Below, piece after piece: positions 53,059 to 62,104 of a stretch of DNA of 64,000 nucleotides. The position numbers and the translations under genes are program-made. The notes beneath the pieces were generated by a model. That model saw nothing but the letters and a program-made list of their open reading frames with translations, did no database searches and was not told the DNA's origin. The DNA is taken from assembly GCF_014083865.1 (NCBI RefSeq), contig NZ_JACEFA010000008.1:1-64000 (forward strand). The letters are read 5' to 3'. Numbering within the stretch: position 1 is the first letter of the stretch; each line of letters begins with the position of its first letter. Source of the stretch: Paraliobacillus salinarum (GTDB lineage Bacteria; Bacillota; Bacilli; Bacillales; Amphibacillaceae).

Positions 53059-53970
53059 TTAATCTAATAATCCCTTTTCTGTAAGAAATTCTACTGCAAC
53101 CTCTCTCGCGTCTCTTCCATTAATATCCACTTCATGAATTAACTTTGTCATTTCCTCTGTGTTAACAAGTCCAACAATTGTATCTAAAATTTCACTTACC
53201 TCTGGATAATTTTCTACAACTTCATTTCTTGCTACAAGTGAAGCGTCATAAGGAGGAAAGAAACTCTTGTCATCCTCTAGCACTTTCAAATCATTCTCGA
53301 TTATTTGCGGATCGACAGTATAAGCTGTAATAACATCTAACTCTCCGCCTGCAATTCCTTCATACATTAGGGATACTTCCATTCCTCTAACATCGCCAAA
53401 AGAAAAATCATACTTTTCTTGAAATGCCGCATATCCATCATTCTTGCGTTCAACCCAAGCTGAATCCGTTCCAATTGCTAAATCTGATGCATATGGTGCT
53501 AAGTCTGAAATCGTTTCTATATTATTTTTCTCAGCAAAATCAGCCTTAATTGCAATTGCATATTCATTTCTAAAACCAATAGAATCATACCAATTCATAT
53601 CATATTGGTCGCCAAAAAGTTTTTGAGCCTGTTTTATTGTCTTATCTGCGTCTGTTGAATATTCAACTTCATCATCATCAAAGTGATTGTTGTATACCTC
53701 ACCAGAATATAATGTTGCAAAATCAAACTCGCCACGGTCAATAGCAGCAATAATTTGCGGGCTTGCTTGAATATCTTCTGTTAAATTAACTTCATGATCC
53801 GTCTGATCTTCAACCAATGCTTTTACCATTTGTCCCATAATCTTTGGATCTGTATATGTTTGCGCTCCATATTCTAAGACATCTCCACCATCAGCTGATT
53901 TTTCATCTCCACATGCTGCAATAAAAGTTAGTAACAGTGATAACATACTTATTAATAAAATTTTCTTCAT
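53059..53970 (-). CDS. opuCC: Osmoprotectant-binding lipoprotein OpuCC
   Basis: 303 residues. Lipobox (FIAAC, Cys20). Binding domain with the tyrosine cage expected for OpuCC (YTDPKIMG, YSGEVYNN, DSIGFRNEYAIA, ITAYTVDP). OpuCC takes glycine betaine, choline, carnitine and related compounds. Ligand range here is inferred. Confidence 0.93.
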   Translation of the reverse strand: MKKILLISMLSLLLTFIAACGDEKSADGGDVLEYGAQTYTDPKIMGQMVKALVEDQTDHEVNLTEDIQASPQIIAAIDRGEFDFATLYSGEVYNNHFDDDEVEYSTDADKTIKQAQKLFGDQYDMNWYDSIGFRNEYAIAIKADFAEKNNIETISDLAPYASDLAIGTDSAWVERKNDGYAAFQEKYDFSFGDVRGMEVSLMYEGIAGGELDVITAYTVDPQIIENDLKVLEDDKSFFPPYDASLVARNEVVENYPEVSEILDTIVGLVNTEEMTKLIHEVDINGRDAREVAVEFLTEKGLLD

Positions 53971-53988
53971 TGTATTATGTCTCCTTTT

Positions 53989-54633
53989 TTATCTGTTTTT
54001 AGCTATTTTTTTCTCTACTAATCCAAAAAATAAATCTATGATTAAAGCCATTGCGATCGCCATTGCTGTACCTGTAAATATCATATACTTGTCATTAAAT
54101 CCAATCCCAGCAATCACCATATCACCTAGACCACCAGCTCCAATCACCGCTGCTAAGGTTGTCCAACTAATTACGTAAACAGTGGTTACTCGAATCCCCG
54201 ACATAATATACGGTATAGCAATTGGTAACTCGACTTTAAATAATCGCTGTATCGCGCTATACCCCATTCCTCTAGCCGCTTCAACAATCCCTTGATCAAT
54301 AGATTCAATTCCAGCGTATGTATTACGCAATAATGGAAGTAATGCATATAAGAATAGTGCAGTAACTGCTGGTTTAAATCCTATCCCCATTATTGGAATT
54401 AGAATAGCAAACAAAGCTATTGTTGGGATGGTTTGAAAAATATTAGCAATATTAAAAATTAAACTCTTTATTGTTTCATTTTTCATTTTAGTCATATAGA
54501 TCGCCAATGGTATGGTTAATAGGACGGCAAATAAAATAGATACAAAAGATAGAATAATGTGTTCATATGTATAACTTAAAATCGAGTCATACTTATCCTG
54601 CCAAAATTCCAGATAATCTGTTAATATTTCCAT
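53989..54633 (-). CDS. opuCB: Osmoprotectant ABC transporter permease OpuCB
   Basis: 214 residues, membrane protein with EAARGMGYSAIQRLFKVELP loop. Starts directly after the opuCA stop (no gap). Confidence 0.93.
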   Translation of the reverse strand: MEILTDYLEFWQDKYDSILSYTYEHIILSFVSILFAVLLTIPLAIYMTKMKNETIKSLIFNIANIFQTIPTIALFAILIPIMGIGFKPAVTALFLYALLPLLRNTYAGIESIDQGIVEAARGMGYSAIQRLFKVELPIAIPYIMSGIRVTTVYVISWTTLAAVIGAGGLGDMVIAGIGFNDKYMIFTGTAMAIAMALIIDLFFGLVEKKIAKNR

Positions 54634-55743
54634 CTATTGTCCACCACGCTTGTTTTCAAAGTTCTCGTGTAGTGACCGCAATAATTTCTCTTGATCTACC
54701 ATACCTAGAAAACGTTTATTGGATGTAACTGGTATAACTAAACGACTATCGTGTAATACTTCTTCTGTTTTAGTGGTTTCATCATAACTATAAATGGAAT
54801 CATCTATAATCTCTTTTGCTGTTTTTTGTTGATTCGATAATGCATGATATAAATTCACACTACCAATATAGTTTTCCTTCTCATCAACAACAGGTAAACA
54901 ATCTGTTTGATGTTGTTTCATCAACTCTATCGTATCTGACACCGGATCGGTACAAACTGCTCGTGGATATGTGGTATCAACAATTGAACGAAGAGATGGA
55001 AGTCCTTGCGCTTGTTCTAATCGTTCTGAACCGATAAATTCTTTCACAAAATCATTGACTGGATTTAATAAAATATCATTAGGAGAACCTTGTTGAACCA
55101 CTTCTCCATCCTTCATTAAAATAATTTGATCTGCTATTTTTATCGCTTCGTCCATATCATGTGTTACAAAAATGATTGTTTTGTTTATACTTTTTTGTAG
55201 ATGAACTAATTCATCTTGCAATTGTTCTCTACTAATTGGATCTAAGGCACTGAAAGGTTCATCCATTAAAATTGTAGAAGGCTCTGCAGCCAATGCACGA
55301 ATAACCCCTATACGTTGTTGTTGTCCACCACTTAGTTCAGATGGATAACGTTTTTTATATGTTTTCGGATCTAAATCTACCATATTAAGTAATTCGTCTA
55401 CTTTTTGATTGATTTTTTGCTTATCCCATTTCAGTAACTTAGGAACAGCAGCCACATTGTCATAAATAGTCATATGTGGAAACAATCCGATACTTTGAAT
55501 AACATATCCCATTTGTCGACGTAACTCAATTGGGTTCATATCTTTAATATTTTTCTCATCAATTAAAATTTCTCCGTCTGTATGTTCAGTCAATCGATTC
55601 AATAACTTCATTGTTGTTGTTTTACCACAACCACTTGGTCCAATTAAAACATTAATTTTTCCCTCTTCAAAAGTAAGTGAAATATCTTTCAATGCTTGAA
55701 AACCATCATCATAAATTTTATTTATATTCTTTAATTGAATCAA
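54634..55743 (-). CDS. opuCA: Osmoprotectant ABC transporter ATPase OpuCA
   Basis: 369 residues. Walker A GPSGCGKTT, signature LSGGQQQRIGVIRAL, Walker B TILMDEPFSALD, C-terminal tandem CBS motifs (from RAVCTDPVSD). OpuCA CBS domains bind cyclic di-AMP in related bacteria. It starts with TTG at 55743 behind GGGGGG. First gene of opuC, divergent from a GbsR-family gene. Confidence 0.94.
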   Translation of the reverse strand: MIQLKNINKIYDDGFQALKDISLTFEEGKINVLIGPSGCGKTTTMKLLNRLTEHTDGEILIDEKNIKDMNPIELRRQMGYVIQSIGLFPHMTIYDNVAAVPKLLKWDKQKINQKVDELLNMVDLDPKTYKKRYPSELSGGQQQRIGVIRALAAEPSTILMDEPFSALDPISREQLQDELVHLQKSINKTIIFVTHDMDEAIKIADQIILMKDGEVVQQGSPNDILLNPVNDFVKEFIGSERLEQAQGLPSLRSIVDTTYPRAVCTDPVSDTIELMKQHQTDCLPVVDEKENYIGSVNLYHALSNQQKTAKEIIDDSIYSYDETTKTEEVLHDSRLVIPVTSNKRFLGMVDQEKLLRSLHENFENKRGGQ

Positions 55744-55819
55744 TGCTTTCCCCCCCTAACATAGATTTTCTTTGCTTCACTTATTACATTGTACTGAAGT
55801 TAAAACAATTTGAAAAACC

Positions 55820-55892
55820 TTGTATAAACTTTAAATTGCACAAACTTTATACAAAATAAGTTGTATAAATTGTATAAAGTGTACATACTTAA
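55820..55892. promoter_or_regulatory. Repeated TTGTATAAA array and conserved half-site, candidate OpcR operator
   Basis: In the opuCA/regulator gap (55744-55995) the 9-mer TTGTATAAA occurs at 55820-55828, 55861-55869 and 55870-55878, and reversed at 55846-55854. Next to them AAAGTGTACATACTTAA (55876-55892) is nearly the same as the right half of the opuA palindrome. The layout fits a repressor covering both promoters. A possible opuC promoter (TTTTCA-17-TACAAT) lies closer to opuCA. Confidence 0.6.
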
Positions 55893-55995
55893 AATTCCTA
55901 ATGATTCCTTTAAAATGCTTTCACATATATCCTTTCTACATTTTTCCTATTTGTGATAAGCTATAATAAATAGAAATAATAAAGATGGTGAAGAA

Positions 55996-56538
55996 ATGAA
56001 TAGTTCGGATAAGCTAGATTTAGTTAAAAATAGAATTATTGAACAAATAGCTGAAAATATGAAATCTTATGGTTTCCCTGGGACAATAGGTAGAGTAATA
56101 GCTATCATTTACTATGAAGGCAGAGCTTTAGATTTAGATGAATTAGCAGAAAAAACAGGAATGAGTAAAACGAGAATGAGTCAAGTTATGCGTGAAATGT
56201 CTCACTTAAATATCGCAGAGAAGGTTTTTGTTAAGGGGTCACGTAAAGATTATTACACTGTTGAGAGTGACTATTATCAAACCTTTATTTCATTGTTCAC
56301 TTCAAACTGGAAGGAAGTAGTGGCGCGTAATAAAAAGATAGAACAGAGAATCATACAAGATTTAAATTCTATTTTGGAAGATGAGAATGCCAGTGAAAAT
56401 TTAATAGAAGAAGCGAAACAGTATAAGATTGATTCTGAACAATCAATCGAATATTATGATTGGGTTGATCGTTTAGTAGAATTCTTTGAATCACAGGAAA
56501 TTTTTAAATATGTTCCTAAAAAATCACCTAATAAGTAA
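55996..56538 (+). CDS. opcR: GbsR-family regulator next to opuC (OpcR-like)
   Basis: 180 residues. Winged helix with LDLDELAEKTGMSKTRMSQVM and KVFVKGSRKDYYTVE; C-terminus VEFFESQEIFKYVPKK as in OpcR/GbsR. Divergent from opuC as opcR is in Bacillus subtilis, where it represses opuC/opuB. RBS GATGGTGAAGAA is weak; no better start. Confidence 0.87.
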   Translation: MNSSDKLDLVKNRIIEQIAENMKSYGFPGTIGRVIAIIYYEGRALDLDELAEKTGMSKTRMSQVMREMSHLNIAEKVFVKGSRKDYYTVESDYYQTFISLFTSNWKEVVARNKKIEQRIIQDLNSILEDENASENLIEEAKQYKIDSEQSIEYYDWVDRLVEFFESQEIFKYVPKKSPNK

Positions 56539-56553
56539 AGGTTGCACACTCAT

Positions 56554-56586
56554 AAAAACACATTCCCTATTGGAAATGTGTTTTTT
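56554..56586. terminator. Bidirectional terminator between opcR and sirB
   Basis: AACACATT pairs with AATGTGTT, with A and T runs on both sides, between convergent genes. Confidence 0.85.
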
Positions 56587-57319
56587 AATTTATTCTTTCA
56601 GCTAAAGATATTTGGCGTTTAATCAATTTTTTTATATTTGAATTAAAACCTATTCCATTAATGAAGATCCATTCTTTTGTTGAAATAGCGGAAATCCTCT
56701 CTTTGATTAGGGTAGGAAACATTGTGAACGTAAGAAAATGCGGAACAACAATAATAGGATCATCATTTTTCTTTTGTAATTTACTTATCTTTTCTTCAAT
56801 CGTAGGCTTAGAAGATGTCACATAAGCTTGATAAACTGGCATATTGTTTAATTTGTTCTGAAGTGCCTTACTAAAATCTTGAAAAACATCTGATGCTTGT
56901 TTATTTCTGCTTCCATGTGAAATGATGCATACTGCTTGGGGTTGATTTGCAGAATGAAGTTCTTGTGCTTCTTTTACACGCTGATATGTATCTTCTACAA
57001 TTTCTTCTGCTGCATTAAATGCAGGCGCATAATAGAAAGACGACCTTGGATATTGTTTGTTTTTTTGTTTCAAAATAGTTGGTATATCACTCGTAACATG
57101 AACACCTGGTAATAAAAATATAGGAACAACGATAATCTCATTAACTCCGTAATCGATGCATTGATCTATGATTTGTGCTAATGAGGGATTGGCTTCAAGA
57201 AAAGCTATTCTATGTGTTTGGTTATCATCCATTTCAATAATAGATTGTATTGCTTTGGTAAATTTGTCATTCGTTTGTTTCTCCTTACTTCCATGGGCAA
57301 CATATATTACTGCTTGCAT
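56585..57319 (-). CDS. sirB: Sirohydrochlorin ferrochelatase SirB/CbiX-type
   Basis: 244 residues, two similar chelatase halves. The N-terminal metal histidines are in YVAHGSKE and LLPGVHVTSDIP; the C-terminal half has ISHGSRN and VVPHFLTF. Inserts iron into sirohydrochlorin to make siroheme. No sulfite-reductase or cysG/sumT genes nearby. Confidence 0.9.
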   Translation of the reverse strand: MQAVIYVAHGSKEKQTNDKFTKAIQSIIEMDDNQTHRIAFLEANPSLAQIIDQCIDYGVNEIIVVPIFLLPGVHVTSDIPTILKQKNKQYPRSSFYYAPAFNAAEEIVEDTYQRVKEAQELHSANQPQAVCIISHGSRNKQASDVFQDFSKALQNKLNNMPVYQAYVTSSKPTIEEKISKLQKKNDDPIIVVPHFLTFTMFPTLIKERISAISTKEWIFINGIGFNSNIKKLIKRQISLAERIN

Positions 57320-57386
57320 TTTCTTGGCCTCCAGTTCATTATTTCAATCTTAACTAAATTACCACTATTTCATTGTTTTTAAACAA

Positions 57387-58538
57387 TTACATACGATATT
57401 GTTCAATAGCAAAGAATTGTTTCATCGCATAATAAACATCTGATTCGTTCTTAACTGTGTAAGATCGAAGGTTTAATTCTCTTCTTTCTTTAAATATTTT
57501 CATTAACGAAGAGTGGCGATTTTTTGTATTTACTTCTACATACCCAAATAAACTACAATACTCTAATAGCTCCTTTATTAACTTTTCACATCTACAATTA
57601 TCGGAGGCTAAATTAGCTCCATCTGAAACATGAAAAATATAAATATTGTAATTGTCAGGATGATAGTTTTTATTAATTAACTCCAGTGCCTTTTTATAAG
57701 CTGAAGAACAAATAGTGCCCCCTCCCTTTCCTTTTGTAAAAAAAGAGATTTCATCAACAACAGATGCTTCAATGTGATGCGCAATAAATTCTAATTCAAC
57801 TGATTCATAGTTCGTATTTAAAAATCGGTTTACCCAAAAGAAAAAACTACGTGCGATATTACTCTTGAAATCATCCATACTTCCACTCGTATCCATTATA
57901 GCAAGGACAACTGCTTTTGTTGTTGGATGATTAGCGACATTCCATGTTTTATATCTTACATCATCAACATAGATCGGAAAAAAAGATGGATTACCATACC
58001 GCGCATTTCGTCTATACGCCTCGAGCATCGTACGCTTCTTATCCATATTCCCTTCTAATCCCTTCTTATGCACCGCATGGAACGTCATATCTTCTGTACT
58101 CACTTTGTCTTCTTTTTTTTGTTTTAAATTCGGTAAGGCCAATTCTTCAAAAAATAGTTCTTCCAATTCAGCTATTGAAATTTTTACTTCATAGTAATTT
58201 TGTTGAAACAGGTTTTCTGTAGCATGCCCCTGCTTATCTTGTTGCTGCATCGTCTTATCTTTAGCAATAATATCTCCTTTTTTGCTATCTCCCTGACCTT
58301 GACCTATATTGTTATTTCGTTTTCTATCATACCTAATTTTGTACTCGTTCAACGACCAAACAGGTATCAACAGGCTTTCTTTTTCTTTCTTAACAATAAT
58401 ATCTGCTTTACTAACTAGCTCAGGAAGTTTCTGTTTCAATGCTTTTTTTATTTTTTCATGATATCGTTGTTGATTTTCATATCCTTTTCGATGAATAGAC
58501 CAATCTTCTTCTGAAATAATAAAGTGACTAGAATCCAT
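57387..58538 (-). CDS. yhbH: YhbH/YeaH-family VWA-domain protein
   Basis: About 383 residues. VWA-type metal site DTSGSMDDF, preceded by a charged N-terminus. The family (UPF0229) is genetically linked to PrkA and SpoVR and affects sporulation in Bacillus. ATG at 58538 follows AAAGGGG; an in-frame ATG 21 bases upstream lacks a site. It follows prkA by 53 bases. Confidence 0.93.
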   Translation of the reverse strand: MDSSHFIISEEDWSIHRKGYENQQRYHEKIKKALKQKLPELVSKADIIVKKEKESLLIPVWSLNEYKIRYDRKRNNNIGQGQGDSKKGDIIAKDKTMQQQDKQGHATENLFQQNYYEVKISIAELEELFFEELALPNLKQKKEDKVSTEDMTFHAVHKKGLEGNMDKKRTMLEAYRRNARYGNPSFFPIYVDDVRYKTWNVANHPTTKAVVLAIMDTSGSMDDFKSNIARSFFFWVNRFLNTNYESVELEFIAHHIEASVVDEISFFTKGKGGGTICSSAYKKALELINKNYHPDNYNIYIFHVSDGANLASDNCRCEKLIKELLEYCSLFGYVEVNTKNRHSSLMKIFKERRELNLRSYTVKNESDVYYAMKQFFAIEQYRM

Positions 58539-58591
58539 CGTTGAGCCCCTTTCGCACACAATAATTTTCGATCACACTTAGATAAGCTCGT

Positions 58592-60487
58592 TTATTCATT
58601 GAGCAAACTACCGACATAATGTAGTAGTTCATTCGCTGAATCTTTACTATATCCATACTTATTTTTTAAAATAGCAACAACTTCAGCTAATTGCTTTGAT
58701 TGTTGCCCTTCTCTTGTATACATTACTGAGGTAACTTTAATAACATCTTTTAGATCTGCGAATAGTTTTTTTTGAATCGCTTCATTCAAACGTTCGTGTG
58801 ATTGATAATTAAAGGATTTTCCTTTTCGCGCATATGTCGAGATTCGAATAAGTATTTCTTCACGAAAAGCTTTTTTTGCATTCTCTGAAACACCAATTTG
58901 TTCTTCGATAGACCGCATGAGTCGTTCATTTGGCTGAAGATCCTTTCCCGTTAAAGGATCTTGCACTTTTTTTTGATTACAAAAAGCTTCAATATTATCT
59001 AAATAATTGTTGATTATTGTTTCAGCAGCATCTTCATATGAAGAAATAAATGCCTTTTGTACTTCTCTTTTAGCTATTTTGTCATATTCTTTTCTTGCCA
59101 TTGAAATACATTCCAAGTAAAACTCTTTTTGTTTTTTTGTTAATGATAAATGTGTCTCTATACCTTCTTTTAAGCAACGCAAAACATCCAGTGCATTTAC
59201 CGTTTTTATTTCTTTTTTTATCATAATAGAAGAAATACGGTTAAATACAAATCTAGGATCAATACCATCCATTCCTTCATTAAGAAATTCCTTTTTTAAT
59301 AATGATAGATCTGCTTCATTAAATCCGTCTACAACTTTACCATCATATAAATACATTTTATTAACTAGTGTGATTGTTGACTTTTTCGACTCTTTTAGTC
59401 TAGTTAAAATAGTAAACATTGCAGCTGTATATAATGTGTGTGGTGTAATGTGGACATCTTTCATATCACTAGTTTCAATCATTTTTTGATAAATACGTTC
59501 TTCTGCACGAAGCTTCAGATTATATGGAACTGGTATAACGATCATTCTTGAATGTAATGCTTCATTCTTCTTATTAGAAACAAAAGATCGATATTCAGCT
59601 TCATTAGTATGTGCGATAATTAATTCATCTGCAGAGATTAACGCAAAGCGCCCTGCTTTAAAATTCCCTTCTTGTGTTAAAGATAATAAATGCCAGAGGA
59701 ACTTTTCATCGCTTTTTAGTATTTCTTGAAACTCCAATAAGCCTCGATTAGCTATATTTAACTCACCATCAAAACGATAAGCTCGTGGATCAGATTCAGA
59801 ACCAAATGTTGCGATAGTGGAAAAATCAATCGAGCCAGTTAAATCTGCGATATCTTGTGATTTTGGATCAGATGGCGCAAATGTACCTATCCCCATTCGA
59901 TTATTTTCAGAAAAAAAGATACGTTCCACTTGCACATTTTCAATTTGACCATTATATTCCTTTTCCAGTCGCATCTTGTTTAATGGTGAAAGCTGCCCTT
60001 CTATTCGAATACCAAAAGAACTTTCAAAGGTTGCTCGAAGTTCTTCTGGAATAAGATGTAGTGGATCTTCATGCATGGGGCAGCCTTTAATTGCATAGAC
60101 CGCTCCATCATCTGTATAAGTATAGGATTCTAACCCTTTTTTCAATAAAGTGACTATAGTAGATTTACCTCCACTTACCGGTCCGACTAACAATAAGATT
60201 CTTTTTTTTACGTCTAATCGTTTAGCTGCAGGATGTAAAAACTCATCTATGATACGTTCAATTGTCTCTTCTATGCCAAACAACTCATTCTCAAAGAAAC
60301 GATATACCTTTCTTCCATTTACATCATTTATGCCAGATTGTTCAATCATCTGATATATTCGCGCATGTGCTGATTGCGCTAAATGTGGGCGTTGCTTCAA
60401 TAACTCTAAATACTCAGCGAATGTGCCTTCCCATTTTAGCTTGTGCTGTTTTTCTTTATGTGCCTTTACTTTCGCTAATAGATCCAT
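58592..60487 (-). CDS. prkA: PrkA, AAA+ serine protein kinase/protease-like
   Basis: About 631 residues. AAA+ Walker A GPVSGGKST, a Lon-like/AAA core, and a C-terminal kinase-like region. PrkA acts in sporulation and was described both as a kinase and as an ATP-dependent protease; the biochemical role is not settled. Two ATGs (60490, 60487). Upstream of yhbH as in Bacillus; spoVR at 40396 is the third member of the linked set. Confidence 0.95.
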   Translation of the reverse strand: MDLLAKVKAHKEKQHKLKWEGTFAEYLELLKQRPHLAQSAHARIYQMIEQSGINDVNGRKVYRFFENELFGIEETIERIIDEFLHPAAKRLDVKKRILLLVGPVSGGKSTIVTLLKKGLESYTYTDDGAVYAIKGCPMHEDPLHLIPEELRATFESSFGIRIEGQLSPLNKMRLEKEYNGQIENVQVERIFFSENNRMGIGTFAPSDPKSQDIADLTGSIDFSTIATFGSESDPRAYRFDGELNIANRGLLEFQEILKSDEKFLWHLLSLTQEGNFKAGRFALISADELIIAHTNEAEYRSFVSNKKNEALHSRMIVIPVPYNLKLRAEERIYQKMIETSDMKDVHITPHTLYTAAMFTILTRLKESKKSTITLVNKMYLYDGKVVDGFNEADLSLLKKEFLNEGMDGIDPRFVFNRISSIMIKKEIKTVNALDVLRCLKEGIETHLSLTKKQKEFYLECISMARKEYDKIAKREVQKAFISSYEDAAETIINNYLDNIEAFCNQKKVQDPLTGKDLQPNERLMRSIEEQIGVSENAKKAFREEILIRISTYARKGKSFNYQSHERLNEAIQKKLFADLKDVIKVTSVMYTREGQQSKQLAEVVAILKNKYGYSKDSANELLHYVGSLLNE

Positions 60488-60595
60488 CAAGCTTCCCCCT
60501 TAAGAAAACATATAACTAGCTACAACTAATTTATGTTTTTTGTCGGGTGAAAATGATTGTTGTTAATGGAACACATTAATGTCCTTTTTAAATAT

Positions 60596-60632
60596 AAAAA
60601 AAGCGAGCTCACTTGAAACGAGCTCACTTTTT
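60596..60632 (-). terminator. trmL terminator
   Basis: GAGCTC arms repeat (GTGAGCTC/GAGCTCGC) with T run; lies right behind the trmL stop. Confidence 0.85.
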
Positions 60633-61110
60633 AATGCATATTAGGAAATCCTTGTTGTCTTAACACATCATAAACGACAATTGCAGCGGTATTGGAAAGG
60701 TTCAAGGAACGAACTTTATCATTGGCGGCCATTTGTATTCGTAGACATTGATCTTCCTTACCTTCCAGTAAAGGCTTAGGAATTCCATTTGTTTCACGTC
60801 CGAAAACAAAAAATAGTTCTTCGTTCGCATCACTAAAATCAAAATCACTATAATACTTTTCCCCGAAATTTTCTATATAGTAAAACTTACCTTCTGGGTT
60901 ACCTTGATATAGTTCATCAAGTGAATCATGATATAAAACAGTAACATCATGCCAATAATCTAGCCCAGCGCGTCGAAGCATCTTATCATCGGTTGAAAAT
61001 CCTAATGGACGGATAAGGTGTAACGTTGCATTGGTAGCTAAACAAGTTCTTGCAATATTCCCTGTATTGGCAGGTATTTCGGGTTGGTATAATACGACAT
61101 GTAATCCCAC
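60631..61110 (-). CDS. trmL: tRNA (cytidine/uridine-2'-O-)-methyltransferase TrmL (CspR)
   Basis: About 159 residues, SPOUT fold. EIPANTGNIARTC, FGRETNGIP and LNLSNTAAIVVYDVLRQQ give the knot signature. Methylates the ribose of position 34 in leucine tRNAs. GTG at 61110 is chosen for its GAGGTG and because the length then matches E. coli TrmL; the longer frame to 61287 is a read-through of the neighbour's region. Confidence 0.92.
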   Translation of the reverse strand: MGLHVVLYQPEIPANTGNIARTCLATNATLHLIRPLGFSTDDKMLRRAGLDYWHDVTVLYHDSLDELYQGNPEGKFYYIENFGEKYYSDFDFSDANEELFFVFGRETNGIPKPLLEGKEDQCLRIQMAANDKVRSLNLSNTAAIVVYDVLRQQGFPNMH

Positions 61111-61186
61111 TCTGTTCACCTCTAAGACAATAATAACCTTACTATTATAGCATATTTTTAAATTTGTTGCTGGACTACATGAATGA

Positions 61187-62053
61187 TTACTCGCCAATTC
61201 GAAAAAACTTATACTGACATTCAGGTGTCCATGCATAAGAATCCTCATAACTCCAATATCGGTGACGACTGTTATTCGTATGTGCATTTACTAACGGCAT
61301 GCCGTTCTGATCTTTCATTACAACGATCGTATTATGATCCCATTTTCCATCCCCTTCAAAATCATAACAAATAACATCACCAGGTAATAATTCTGTTGGG
61401 CTTTCTAACTCTTTTCCTTTGAGCCCTTGGGTTGAACCACTTAAATACCAACGTAAAGAGTGTGCTACCGCCCAACTATAAGACCATGTATCATTTTGGT
61501 ACCACCAACCCTTTGATCGATTGGGATATCCTCGCATGGGAGCACCGCCTGCACGTAATGCTTGAGAGATAAAATTCGTACAATCTACATCAAAATGCTT
61601 GTAGGATGGATTATAATCATTCCACCATCTCTCTGCATAATTGACAGCTGCCGTACGATCATAAATAAAACGATCATTTGTTGATGTGTCTATCCAATCA
61701 TTTCTTTTATCTTCTAGAACTGGATCACCTTGACCTCCATTTATTTCTAAAGATTTATCTTCTATAAACTTCCCTTTATAAAATAATGCTTCATGCTCAC
61801 ACACTTGTTCTTCATGATAAAAAAAAGAACCTTGCTTCACTAAAAAAGTCACACGTAACAAGTAACCTACCTTTAGTTCATGCCGTTCCAATTGTAAACG
61901 TCGAATCAATGTACCTAGACCTGTAATGCGTGGTACATCATTTCCTCTCTTTTTATGAAATTGTCTTTTTTGTGTAATCCAATTATTTGGGTCACTTTTT
62001 TTTACTTCACATTGATTTTGCCAATACCTTGATAACTCTTTCTCCAATGACAT
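61187..62053 (-). CDS. Amidase-domain protein, YhbB-like
   Basis: 288 residues. The C-terminal Amidase_6-type domain has a catalytic Cys (VDCTNFISQAL), the His of KWDHNTIVV and a NAHTNN motif. Such enzymes hydrolyse amide bonds in cell-wall-like substrates. No signal peptide, so it acts in the cytoplasm or the spore. The N-terminal 120 residues are unrecognised. Bacillus yhbB lies in the same neighbourhood. Confidence 0.82.
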   Translation of the reverse strand: MSLEKELSRYWQNQCEVKKSDPNNWITQKRQFHKKRGNDVPRITGLGTLIRRLQLERHELKVGYLLRVTFLVKQGSFFYHEEQVCEHEALFYKGKFIEDKSLEINGGQGDPVLEDKRNDWIDTSTNDRFIYDRTAAVNYAERWWNDYNPSYKHFDVDCTNFISQALRAGGAPMRGYPNRSKGWWYQNDTWSYSWAVAHSLRWYLSGSTQGLKGKELESPTELLPGDVICYDFEGDGKWDHNTIVVMKDQNGMPLVNAHTNNSRHRYWSYEDSYAWTPECQYKFFRIGE

Positions 62054-62104
62054 AGCGATTCACTCCTCTATTCATACTTATGCATGAACAGAGGTGTAAA
62101 TGTA

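Noticed and set aside
61111-61287. Long N-terminal extension of TrmL overlapping the amidase gene
   Set aside because: SPOUT enzymes of this family are about 157-160 residues and GAGGTG marks the GTG at 61110; the overlap would be in the yhbB-like gene.
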